Part shown: one piece after another, positions 12,083-22,219 of the stretch
Layout of the letters: each line of letters begins with the position of its first letter
Position numbering within the stretch: position 1 is the stretch's first letter
Origin: Apostichopus japonicus
Taxonomy: Eukaryota; Echinodermata; Holothuroidea; Aspidochirotida; Stichopodidae
Reading direction: 5' to 3'
DNA: 64,000 nt
Assembly: GCF_037975245.1 (NCBI RefSeq)
Contig: NC_092579.1
Span: 4,860,001-4,924,000 of the forward strand
Made by a program: the position numbers and the translations under genes
The notes under the pieces: model-generated
Database searches by the model: none
Seen by the model: the letters and a program-made list of their open reading frames with translations, nothing else
What the model was told of the DNA's origin: nothing

Positions 12083-12451
12083 GTCATTATGTGAACACAA
12101 TTTATCGCCACATAATGACCAAGAACAATTTAAGTCCCTATATGGCACTAACAGCACCTCCACATAATAACTAAGGACATTTTACTTATCATGCGATCCT
12201 AACACTGCCACATAATGACCGCCAATACCGACAATATTCACAAGTCCTTATGTGGATACTCGCATATCGCCACATAAGGACTAAAGCAGTCCATTGGTCC
12301 TTATGTGGATACTCGCATATCGCCACATAAGGACTAACGCAGTTCGTTGGTCCTTATGTGGATACTCGCATATCGCCACATAAGGACTAACGATCTGCGC
12401 TAGTCCTTATGTGGCGACATGCGAGATCCCCACATAAGGACTTGTGAATAT
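12083..12451. repeat. Tandem array of palindromic 53-bp units
   Basis: Units at 12243-12282, 12297-12335, 12350-12388 and 12402-12441 each have TCCTTATGTGG / CCACATAAGGA arms around a 15-17 base loop. The fourth unit is inverted, so 12234-12255 and 12430-12451 form a perfect 22-bp outer inverted repeat. Three degenerate units lie upstream (12083-12220). Confidence 0.9.
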
Positions 12452-12459
12452 GCGTGACA

Positions 12460-13236
12460 ACGTTTACTTTGTTGTTATAAGAATTATACTTCCAACTATC
12501 AACGACATTATATAAGTTATTTAGGGTTCCTATATGTCGATATGACGTCATGCACTCTCCCGGATGTTCGATGTAAGAAAGTAGCGAATATTAAACATGC
12601 ATACACATTGTGCAATGACAGTATTTCAGACAGTTGTGTCAATTATTGTCCGATTTTAGTACCTCTCTATAAACTAGTCTCTAATATCATGATTCAAAGC
12701 GCTCGCGTTAACAGTATGGACCTTCCTAAGATGCATTTGATAAACCACGGGACATTCATATACTGTTCGCAAAACAAGTGCTTTGAAGCGTGACAAGAGA
12801 TTATGATTCCATTGTCCCAACTGGGTACAATATACTCAGATGATTCTTAATAAACTGAACCAAGATAGCCCAAATCAAAACAAGGAGCAAACACCAAGGC
12901 TGCATTTATTCATCCAATGTGCCGCAACATATTGTTAAATTCTGTTTGTTCAAGACCAATAAGATAACAGAGGGAACGTCCCTAACTTCATATCACAACG
13001 TTTGACGTAATTGCAGAACAGGGATCACGAAACAGGTTTGAGATGAAAGGGTGGGGGGGGGGGGGTTAGATGAGGAGGAGGCAGTAGTCAGATCAATTTG
13101 AAAGTCAGAACTGTCAATATTATTAGAGGGCGATGCATCCTCACTCCCAGCCACGTGTAGGGAGACCCACATTTAAAGGTTTATCAATATTGTTCAATTT
13201 ATATGCTATATAGTCATATTATAGTCACTCTTATGG
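12460..13236. other. Intergenic DNA, nothing recognised
   Basis: A poly-G run at 13052-13067 is the only notable feature. The 83-codon frame at 12542-12793 has no recognisable motif. Confidence 0.5.
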
Positions 13237-13240
13237 ATAT

Positions 13241-13295
<55 letters not shown>

Positions 13296-13314
13296 GATAT
13301 ATATATATATATAT
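13237..13314. repeat. TA microsatellite
   Basis: Long TA run with two interruptions (TACATATAGATA), intergenic, 360 bp past the stop of the beta-lactamase-like gene. Confidence 0.9.
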
Positions 13315-13524
13315 GAAATGGAGTCTGTTCAAAGTATCTCTTTCGAGATCCGGCTTTATGAATCACAAATTATTTTCGAGTTGGTTGGCATCATGTTTGA
13401 TCTCTAGAGTAAGGCAAAATATGTCACCGGAGACAGAACTAGTATTGTTCGATACAGGTGACAAACGCCTACAGTGGAATTGCGACCTTCCTTACCGGTT
13501 TAGAACCTTTGGACATACAATCAG

Positions 13525-13612
13525 CGTCCATGGCCTGGTTGGTTGGGGTGTCCGCGTACAAAGCGGGAGGCCCGGGTTCGAATCCCGGTGGAGGCTGGAA
13601 GTTTTTTCACTG
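13525..13612 (+). mobile_element. tRNA-like SINE head
   Basis: TGGCCTGGTTGGTTGGGGTG resembles an A box and CCCGGGTTCGAATCCCGG is a perfect B box and T arm. The acceptor stem does not close, and a TA microsatellite follows at 13642. A SINE or tRNA relic rather than a functional tRNA. Confidence 0.6.
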
Positions 13613-13673
13613 TTCTTGATTTTCCAACTCATTACGATTTTCATATATATATATATATAAATGTATATATTTA

Positions 13674-16600
13674 TCATTGATTTTCAATCTTTTTAACGGC
13701 ACGCAGAACACTTTCTTGGAGATACTTTGATCTAGGATCAATGAAAGCGAGTCCTTGGGGTGATAAGTATCGGCTAACGAACCCATAACCGATCTTCTTG
13801 TTAGGGTCAGCGTATCCAATCTGTCCTCCAAGACCAGCAGAACCAAACAGATTCATTTCCTGCAAAACAGAAGAGCAATATTTACGAAAAGGTTTCCCCT
13901 CTCAGATGGGGGAAGAAGTTTGGTCAGGGGTAAGCATACTTTAAAATTTCCTTTTATATTTTACAAGGATATGTTTACAAGCTATTGTCACGGCCAGAAC
14001 GGCCAGAATCATGGCGTGTATAATTGACGAGGGCGCCGTTGTTAACGACGAATGCATTCCTGTTATTTGTTTGTCGTATTCGGCAATGCTTTTTCGAAAG
14101 TACTCTAAGGTCAGCTTCCTCGCTACCCTTGTACATGTCCGAGGGAGAACCGAATTAAATAAAAGGCGGTTTTCTTATATTGGGGCAAAAGAATGGAACA
14201 ATCTCCCCAGCAATGTAAAGAGTGCTGCAATCATAAACCGTGTTAAAGTTTTAATTATGGATATTTATATCACCCTGTTTAGTGTCTTATTGTTGTTTTA
14301 TCGCTTCATCTGCTTGGTTTTCTTGTTTATGATCTTAACCTCATCATTTGTTCCCATTTTTAGTCAACTTTTGTAAGCTCTTAGTTTTCTTTCTTTTGAA
14401 TAGATACTGCACGTTTACTCATTTACTGTCATACTTTCAACTATTTTATGTTTCATACATTTTGTAACTGATGGGGGCCTCGGGGAAGAATAGCCCCGGC
14501 TAACCGAGTAACCCTCTTCTTTGCGGAAATAAAAAAAAAATCAAATAAAGTAATATTTGTAAACTTCAAGGGCCCTGCTAATATTTGTAATGGAATTTGT
14601 TTCCATGATTCTTATCTTATTTGTCGAGAAGTTTTGAAGTAATTTTATGATTTGCCCGCTCAGATCAAATCCCAATGGCCTTCGTATAGTTACTATTCGT
14701 CAATGTCGTCTGGAGGGATTCCTCGCCTGTAACTCTGGATTTTCGTTTAACTGGTGGAGATTCGGAAATGAAGGAGGAGTGAGGACCCTTTGGGCCTAAA
14801 TTCACTGGGATCACAACTTCAACAACATTGTCCAATTTACTTTGTTTTTCAAATTGACAGACTGTGGATATGACATTTCTTATTTCCCTTTACCCTGTTT
14901 CGAATACGACGTCTGTAGTGACGTCAGAACAAAATCACTCCGTATAGTATTTGAATCGTGAGTAGTGCGACGGCGACATACTCCCTCTTGAAACTATAAA
15001 ATGAAACCCGTGGGGAGGGGTGTTGGAGGGGAGGGGAGGGGAGGGAAGGGAGAGGGGTAGTAGGGGAAGGGGAAGGGGACGGACGTGGTGGTAAGGTAGG
15101 GTGGGTAGGGTAGGGTGGAAAGGCAAGAGGAGAACCAGGAGGCATTTCTCTGTCCAGATTAACTGTCGATAGATCGATTTGAGTAGATCGGTTGTCAATA
15201 TGACGCCACTCACCTGTCCGACTTCCGGTATTACATGCATTCCGTATTTCCATCTAATTGGCATATCCCATAGAACTAAATCTCCAGTTAGTTCCCGTTT
15301 ATCGTATTTGTATTCATCTAGAAATCTTCTCGAGATTAAAGTCTTATTATCATATTCTCCACCATTAGCCATGATTCCAAACAGCTTGGCTATACCTCTT
15401 GCGGTGCCTACACCGTTAGCAGCGGGTAATTCCAGGCGAATGATGTCTGGATCCACATGGCGCTCCCACTATTAGAGAGCAGCGTAAAAAGAAACCTAAT
15501 ATAACATCAAATAATATACCTTTCATCCGGGCTCGTGATATTTTTGGCCCAGTTTGCCCACCAATATGTTAAATATTTGACAGACTAAGCAACGGTGCGA
15601 GATGCATGTCAACAGTCAAGTTTTTACCTTTTCCCCATCCAACCTTCCTCTTAGTGATTTAATTTATATTTAATTGTATGATCTCTTTTACTACTTCGGG
15701 TTTGTGTTTCATGCGAGGGATTCGTGGTGGAGATTATTGAAAGGATTATTCAGGGAAAAAAATTTGCTTAATTTGCCTAAAATGACCACGAAGTTTCTAA
15801 AGCCCCAAAAAGGAACTCTTAAGCTGGGTTTAACATTTTGCTTTAGCATTTATTTGAACGGTATTTAATATTTACACTTTTTCGAACAATTTTGGCTGCT
15901 CACATGGTTTCATGGTGACATACTGATTAAATATGTAAACAAGGATATCTTTAACTCACCTCGCAAACTTCACCACAATTTTTCATGATGTCCATTAGCA
16001 GTGCGAATGAAGGACTTTGAAATAACGAAGTGAGGAAGATATATCTATAAAACCGATTTGTAGAAAAGGCGTGAATGTTGTCCAACAATGACGGCTGGAC
16101 ATGTATAGGCCGACTGAGACGGTGATACTGATCCGACGGTGTCCCGATAAACGCATCAATACCTGTAATACGGTATAACAATAGTATACACTCTTTAATG
16201 AAAGTTTCCCTTATATCCTCATCATTATCTCTCTCTCCATCTCTCTTCTCCTTCTTTGACAAGACAGTCTATCCCTTTAAATAATACTCACCGAACACAT
16301 CAGCCACTTCTTCAGCAAAGAATTGTCCCAAAGTTCGATTCTTGGGATCCACCCGACGGACAAGAGCACTAGCGAAGAGACCAATGGATAATGCGTGGTA
16401 TCCGTGGGCAGTCCCCGGCTCCCAGAGAGGTTCACTAAGGGCCAATGCCCGGTCTAAAGCTTCCGTATCCCTCAAAAGATCAAATGTGATGCCATCATAT
16501 ACTACAGGAAGCCCTGCCTATATTGATGAGAAAAGCACTATACAATTATTATCGAAAAATTAATTAATATGTATGTTCAATGCATGTCTATTATAATAAC

Positions 16601-17951
16601 TACACCGAGTTAGGAATATAAAACCACATGCAGAGGGGTTATTTAAAAAACAAAAAAAAAACATTATATTTAAACTATATATCACATTTTGTGCTCTGTA
16701 AGAAGGGAATGAGTCTTTATTTAACCAACAAACTAACTTGGCTACAACTTGCTTATTAACTCTGATATATTTGTATATAACGAATTCGGCCGCTTCGCTT
16801 TGTATATTTCATGTACGGAAAGATATAGACGTTAAGACACATTTAGATGATATTGTTAAGCAGTTGCATGACGGCATATATATGGACGTTCGTTTTGAAA
16901 GGAAAGGAATAAATGGACTATATATCCAGGTTTCATACAAGTTGCTGTTACCTTGGTAAGACAAATTTGTAGCACCTAAATACACCATGCAGGCATTTAA
17001 CCAATGATGACAGCAACAATATGCATCCAATATCTCTGCACGTAAAATCAAGCTGCCTTTGTGCATGGAATTGTCAGAAACTATAATTGCCCTTACACTC
17101 GCGGGCACAGGATTTCAAAGGTTCGGGTCCACCCCCCCCCCCACCCTCCAACGACTCATTTCGGCATAGGGGCTTAACTTATAAGGAACAGCCAGAGGAG
17201 AATGAAGAATTATTTCATGAAGGAGGGGGTATGGCCCTTGGGTCGTTGTACTGGGGGTTCCGGGGTCCTTTTTAAGACAAACAATCGAATACTCAGACGT
17301 CATATAGTGCATTCTGAAACATATATACTTAGACGATAAATTAGATCCAATAATTAAAGGGCTCTATTCGCTAAGTTGTGCTAATAAATACTCGTTTTCT
17401 GAGGTTGCAACCTTGTGATTTTACACCCGTAGCAGTGATAAATTCTTTTCTGGCTGAATGTAAAAAATCCCCCAACTGAACCATTTGCCCCCGACTGACG
17501 ATGGAACGGTAGGGTGGGGCATGGCTCCCAAGACCAACCGCCGCCTATCCACCCGACCCCTTGCGTACGCCATTGTGTTCTTGGAGGAAAGATAAAGTCT
17601 TGGAAAGTACAGAATTATCTGTTTTACGTTGGTCTCTCTCGAACTCGCACCTTTTATAAGTAATGGTTAGTTAAGGTCAAAGGTTTGCTACCAATGAAGC
17701 ATATATAATCGTAATTTATCACACACAAACTTTTTCTGCATTGGATCACCAGAATGAAAAAATGCATAGAGATTTCGATGACTTCTTACAACAGACTTTA
17801 ACAATTTTTTTTTTACCTCTGGTGACCTCATATGACCTCTGACCTCTACACAAAAACAATAGGGTTCTTCCTCCTCATATGACGCATTAACGTATGAACA
17901 ATGATCGTTTCTATCTTGAGATGTCGTGTTTACAAGCTGGGTGTCACACAC

Positions 17952-18000
<49 letters not shown>

Positions 18001-18015
18001 TATATATATATATAT

Positions 18016-18058
<43 letters not shown>

Positions 18059-20522
18059 TATATATAAAAATATATATATATATATGTATATCTATACCTA
18101 CCTCGTGTTCCATTAACATTTCAACGGTGATCTTTTCCTTCCCTTTCTGACCAAATTCTGGCCAGTACTCCTTAACCGGTTTCTTGAAATCTATCAAGCC
18201 CCGATCTGCTAACATTGCTATCACCAGAGCACTCAGACCTAAAACACAAATAGATCACGTACAAAGTTTACAGATATGGCAGCAGTTATTTGCTTCCATG
18301 AGTGAGCGAAACATCTATAAATTGACAAATCATAGAAGACCATCGATTTCGCTTTCTTTACTTTTAAGTATTTTGCCGCCGAAGCATGAGTGGTAAACAG
18401 GCTTTATTCTACTAATGGTTGGGACCCAAAGTATAGCTGTACTTATTGCAGTTGCACGAGAATCTCTAGAACGTATTTTCGGTTTTCAGCCAACGACTAA
18501 CTTAAAGCAGTCCTTGGACAAACCATCACTGCCAATATTGAGCTATAATCCAGGGGTTCCCTAACTGGGGTGCATGAACCCCCAGGGGGTGCGTGAGTCA
18601 ATCCCATGGGGATTCGTGAGACTTTTCTGAAAGTCAAAACTAAAGTATTTTTTGTTGAACTAAAATCTGACGTATCATATAATTTAGTAATGTACAAAAG
18701 TCGTACATATCGACAAACTCTTTTCGCGTTCCATACGCATATGTTGCCATATAGTAGTATCGTACCGTGCATGTGATAAATAACTGCGTATTATAGTATA
18801 ATAATGACTCAGATCGTGTCTCGAAAAGTTGCGGGTTCGTGGACAACTCTGACATCCACAGGGGGTTCGTGGGGGATAAAGTTAGGGAAACCCTGCTATA
18901 ATCCCTAATCAAATATGCATGCGTAGATAAAGTAACATTTTGTACAATTGCAGGCAGGGAAGGACAATGGATAGGAGAACTAGTTAAGTGATAACAAGGG
19001 TTAGAAAAGGACTGAAGAAGAAGTTTTCATATCTGGTTACAGTCACCTTTAGTCGTAGAGAACATCAGTGATAATGTATCTTCCTTCCATAACAGTTTAG
19101 CTTCTTGGTCTGCATAGCCGGCCCACAGATCAACCACCTTTTCACCTTTATAGTAAACCGCATAGGCGGATCCTCCTTCACTCTTATCCCAACCAAGTTC
19201 GAAATTTTTCCTGAAAGAAAAAACCGCCAACTTTTAATTATTCTCTTGGCTTAGTGGATTTCGTAATGGGAGTGGGGGTGGGGCAGGGGAAGTGCTACCA
19301 CCTCCATTAATGTCACTCGGTTCAGTTGGGCAATTTTTTCGTTCAGTCAAGAAAGAATGCGAACACTTTCTTCGAGGTAGTTGACGTCTACTCCCATGTA
19401 AGGGTTTCTGGGGAATCTGGGGTACCTCCCAGGCGCGTAGCCAAGGGGGGGGGGCGAAGGAGGCAGCCGCCCCCCCCCCTATAAGCTTGAGCAAATTTTT
19501 TAAATGTTTTTAATGTTTTTATGATATCGCTAGTATTTTCAAAAGAGAAAATACTTAGATGACTTACAAGGCCTGGGAAGTGCCATTTCCAGCGATCTGG
19601 GAGGCATTTCAGCCAAAATTTCCCTGTACGTTTCGCGCCAACTCATGGTGGCGCTACGCTTAGATAGTTTGCAATGCCGAATCTATAGTTTCGCCCCTCC
19701 CTTGGCAAATTCCTGGTTACTCGCCTGGTACCTCCCGATAAGAAAAAACACAACAATAGGTCTATAATTATATGTGGGAGTGAAGAGGGAAGGGTTTGTA
19801 GTAGCTTTATAGAGATATGGAAGATATATCATGTAGGAGTCGTACGCATAGGCCCCTATATGTGGCTGGCGAACGGAAGAATTAGTAGCACGATTGCAGT
19901 ATCAGGACCCCCTTGACGTGTACACAGGATTGATACTACCAATTTATCATTCTCTGGTAACAAAATAAATAAAACAAATCGGAAAACATGTAGAAACGTT
20001 ACTACTTCTCAAAGTGTTTTTCTTCTTTTTTTTTTTTTGCTCTTTCTTTGACTATGACAAATCAAAACTAAATGTTCTGCCTCGATCCATGATCCTTAAT
20101 TATAGATCCAATCCTAACTAAAATGGTAGTCAGTATTGGCCCGAAATTTTAGCGTGCCCAAAATTGCTTCAATTGTCAAACTTAAGTACACGGTATCGAG
20201 GTTCTAACTATTTTAATATTAAACATTGAACCGTTTTGTTCAATATCAGAGAAGCAAATGGCTTTGACGGTGCAGTCAAATGCAAGTTGACGTTTTAGCA
20301 GGAATGATACAGTTACTTGAATTTAAAGCATATTTTGGGGAATAATGGATGACATATAAGTATTTTGAGTACACACCTAAAAACTTCAGCAACTTCCTCA
20401 AAACCCGGAGAAACAACACCGTAGATTTCCGGCACAGGGAAAGAGGTGCGGAAGAAGGATGGAAGAAAGCTGATCAAAACAGCCGTTGTCAGAACAAGTA
20501 CCGCTTGCCTAAAAACTCCCAT
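13674..20522 (-). CDS. Serine beta-lactamase-like (LACT/class C-type) protein, 7 exons, 438 aa
   Basis: Exons in transcript order: 20522-20377, 19210-19047, 18238-18102, 16517-16292, 16162-15960, 15468-15214, 13859-13674 (TGA stop). All introns are GT/AG and the phases sum to 439 codons. The product starts [15 protein letters not shown], a hydrophobic signal-anchor-like segment of about 25 residues. It continues with family hallmarks: [18 protein letters not shown] and FSTTKG, in which S100-T-T-K103 is the nucleophile motif of serine beta-lactamases and penicillin-binding proteins. The second motif (YxN in bacteria) reads Y189-H-A, after EPGTAHG. A late [15 protein letters not shown] segment (from residue 382) sits where HxG/KTG would be. 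The family resembles bacterial class C enzymes and carboxylesterases; animal members are mostly uncharacterised hydrolases, so the substrate is unknown. Length fits the family (about 400-450 aa). Introns carry two hAT-like MITEs, a LINE fragment and microsatellites. Gene structure is very likely; function is inferred. Confidence 0.88.
14011..14545 (+). pseudogene. LINE 3' end of a second family, intron 6 of the beta-lactamase-like gene
   Basis: [20 protein letters not shown] followed by NLPSNVKSA resembles the C terminus of non-LTR reverse transcriptases. A 3' untranslated stretch follows with GGGGCCTCGGGGAAGAATAG and an A-rich end. It is antisense to the host gene and 5'-truncated. Confidence 0.7.
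15005..15135. repeat. G-rich polypurine minisatellite, intron 6 of the beta-lactamase-like gene
   Basis: Repeated GGGGA, GGGAA and TAGGGTAGG units on the plus strand, about 80 bp from the exon 6 donor. More than four G3/G4 runs make a G-quadruplex possible. Confidence 0.85.
17946..18092. repeat. Compound CA/TA microsatellite at the exon 3 donor
   Basis: CA and TA runs alternate up to 18092. The minus-strand intron of the beta-lactamase-like gene enters the repeat within 10 bases of its GT. Confidence 0.95.
18551..18895. mobile_element. hAT-like MITE in intron 2 of the beta-lactamase-like gene
   Basis: Ends CAGGGGTTCCCTAAC and (inverted) CAGGGTTTCCCTAAC; perfect 8-bp duplication CTATAATC (18543-18550 and 18896-18903). 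It has a different TIR from the module-bearing group and no hairpin module, so it belongs to a separate family. Confidence 0.9.
19440..19727. mobile_element. hAT-like MITE in intron 1 of the beta-lactamase-like gene
   Basis: Ends CAGGCGCGTAGCCAAG and (inverted) CAGGCGAGTAACCAGG; perfect 8-bp duplication GTACCTCC (19432-19439 and 19728-19735). Hairpin module at 19570-19668. Confidence 0.9.
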
Positions 20523-20584
20523 TGCGAAAGTATTACCCTTATATCGTCACGAATGGTCAATTGTGTCTGCTGTAGAGGTGGTAG

Positions 20585-20608
20585 CTTATATATATATATA
20601 TATATATA
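20585..20608. repeat. Short TA run upstream of the beta-lactamase-like gene
   Basis: Twelve TA units 63 bp before that gene's ATG on the minus strand. Confidence 0.85.
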
Positions 20609-21067
20609 GGACCTGGTGAGTCGTGACCGACTCGCACTTTTACACTGTACTATAGGGAAATACGCTTATATGCCTATAGTATGCAGTACACACTACGTTT
20701 AGACGCGTGTGTTTTATAACAATCGCACTGAAGTATATATGCTATACGTTAATTATTGCTTAGAGTGAGTTACCTGTTGTTACTGGCTGGCTGGTAGATT
20801 GAACTCTGAGCTTTATAATATCCTTGGAGATAACGTTTTGTCTATAATAGCAATTACGTAATAGTCGAGCACTCAACTTGGTCATCGGCAAGCTATTTTT
20901 TGGGAGCTGTTAGAAGAAAAAAAAAACACAAATGTGAGACAGAACGAAATCGAAAGTAAAAGATTGGACTTTCCGTATCATTTTACACCTTTATAAAGGC
21001 CTTAACATAGGACCAGTCATTTAGTACTTGTTTTAGAAACAATTAGCTTAATGATACCTCAGCCATG
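20609..21067. other. Shared upstream region between two divergent genes
   Basis: The start codons of the beta-lactamase-like (20522) and MAO-like (22220) genes are 1.7 kb apart on opposite strands, so both promoters must lie in or near 20523-22219. I see no certain core element here. Confidence 0.5.
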
Positions 21068-21246
21068 TATATGATCTATGGCCTATATTTCATCATAACT
21101 GAAAACTCTAAAGAAGGCCCAGTTTTGGTTCACCACTATTCAAACGTTATATCCACAACATTTCAGCAGATTTGGACAAACGCTCTACAGGAGGAAGTTG
21201 CATTTTTCACGTTTTCAGAAAGTGACCTCTCGTGATCTCAAATGAC
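21068..21246 (-). repeat. Dispersed repeat, copy 2
   Basis: Inverted relative of 5558-5770, in the shared upstream region of the beta-lactamase-like and MAO-like genes. Confidence 0.7.
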
Positions 21247-22219
21247 TCGATTGTATGCAAAAGTAACTCACACAATCCACTCACGAAATTTCCACCGAAT
21301 CAAATGAAACATGACGAAATGGCAGTCAATCAAACACGGTGGCAAAAAGTGACAGAATTTCGGCAAACTCGCTAGATCGCTATAAATCAGCTGAAATCTT
21401 TCAGCTGGGCTAATAGGGATTGAACAATCTCACACGTACATATTCCAATACGGTTTACCCAAAAGAAAGTGTGTACGAAGGGGTGGGTGGGGGGTGGGGG
21501 ACTCGAGGGTTGCTTTTTCACGGCATTTTCTAGGGACAACAATGACACTATCTGAGTGGAGCACTAAAATAATACAAGCAAGAAAAATGTTTGCCACGTG
21601 CCTCTCATATACCGGCAATGACATTTTACAGACTTTAAAAGTTGTATAAAACACTCCCACTTGCTCGAGTCATTAGAGGCGAAATAAATAGTTTTCAAAA
21701 ACTTGGTTCTTGAATCAGGAGTATAGTATTTACCACTCTGGTTGCCATATGTCTCAGTTGCGAAAAATACAACTACTCTTTCGAACAAAAAGTGGGTAAA
21801 ATCATATTCATTTTCAAAGTCGAATGCACAATGTATGTATGGAGACGTACAAATGATCTGACTTTTTGCCGTACAACGCAAAGCGCCCTCACATTTTGCA
21901 AGGCTTCACTGCTAAAACATGCGATACACTGTGTCAACATTCTTCTGAACAGAGTTCAATTTCTATGAGAGTGACTCGTTTTGAATAAGTCACGTCAGGC
22001 TGTTGGTACTGTGTACATCAGTTAGTCGGGACAATATCATAATGTCAATACTTCTTTAAAACACAGCCAGATAACAGATTTCGAGACACAATCACAAGAG
22101 ATATATAGTGCGTTTATGTTGTTTACACAGTGTACGTAACTTGGCATATTCATAACCACCGAGCCCCTGTACAGATTTTGAGCAATCTTTCTTTGTCCAG
22201 TGGATTCCAGCAGACGACC

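Noticed and set aside
12234-12451. CRISPR-like look (regular palindromic repeats)
   Set aside because: The intervals are not unique spacers, the units are hairpins of a eukaryotic repeat, and the genome is clearly animal.
13534-13600. Functional tRNA gene
   Set aside because: Perfect B box, but no closing acceptor stem and a microsatellite tail.
14924-15253. Proline-rich minus-strand ORF
   Set aside because: It reads the G-rich minisatellite in an intron; the real exon 6 frame ends at 15214.
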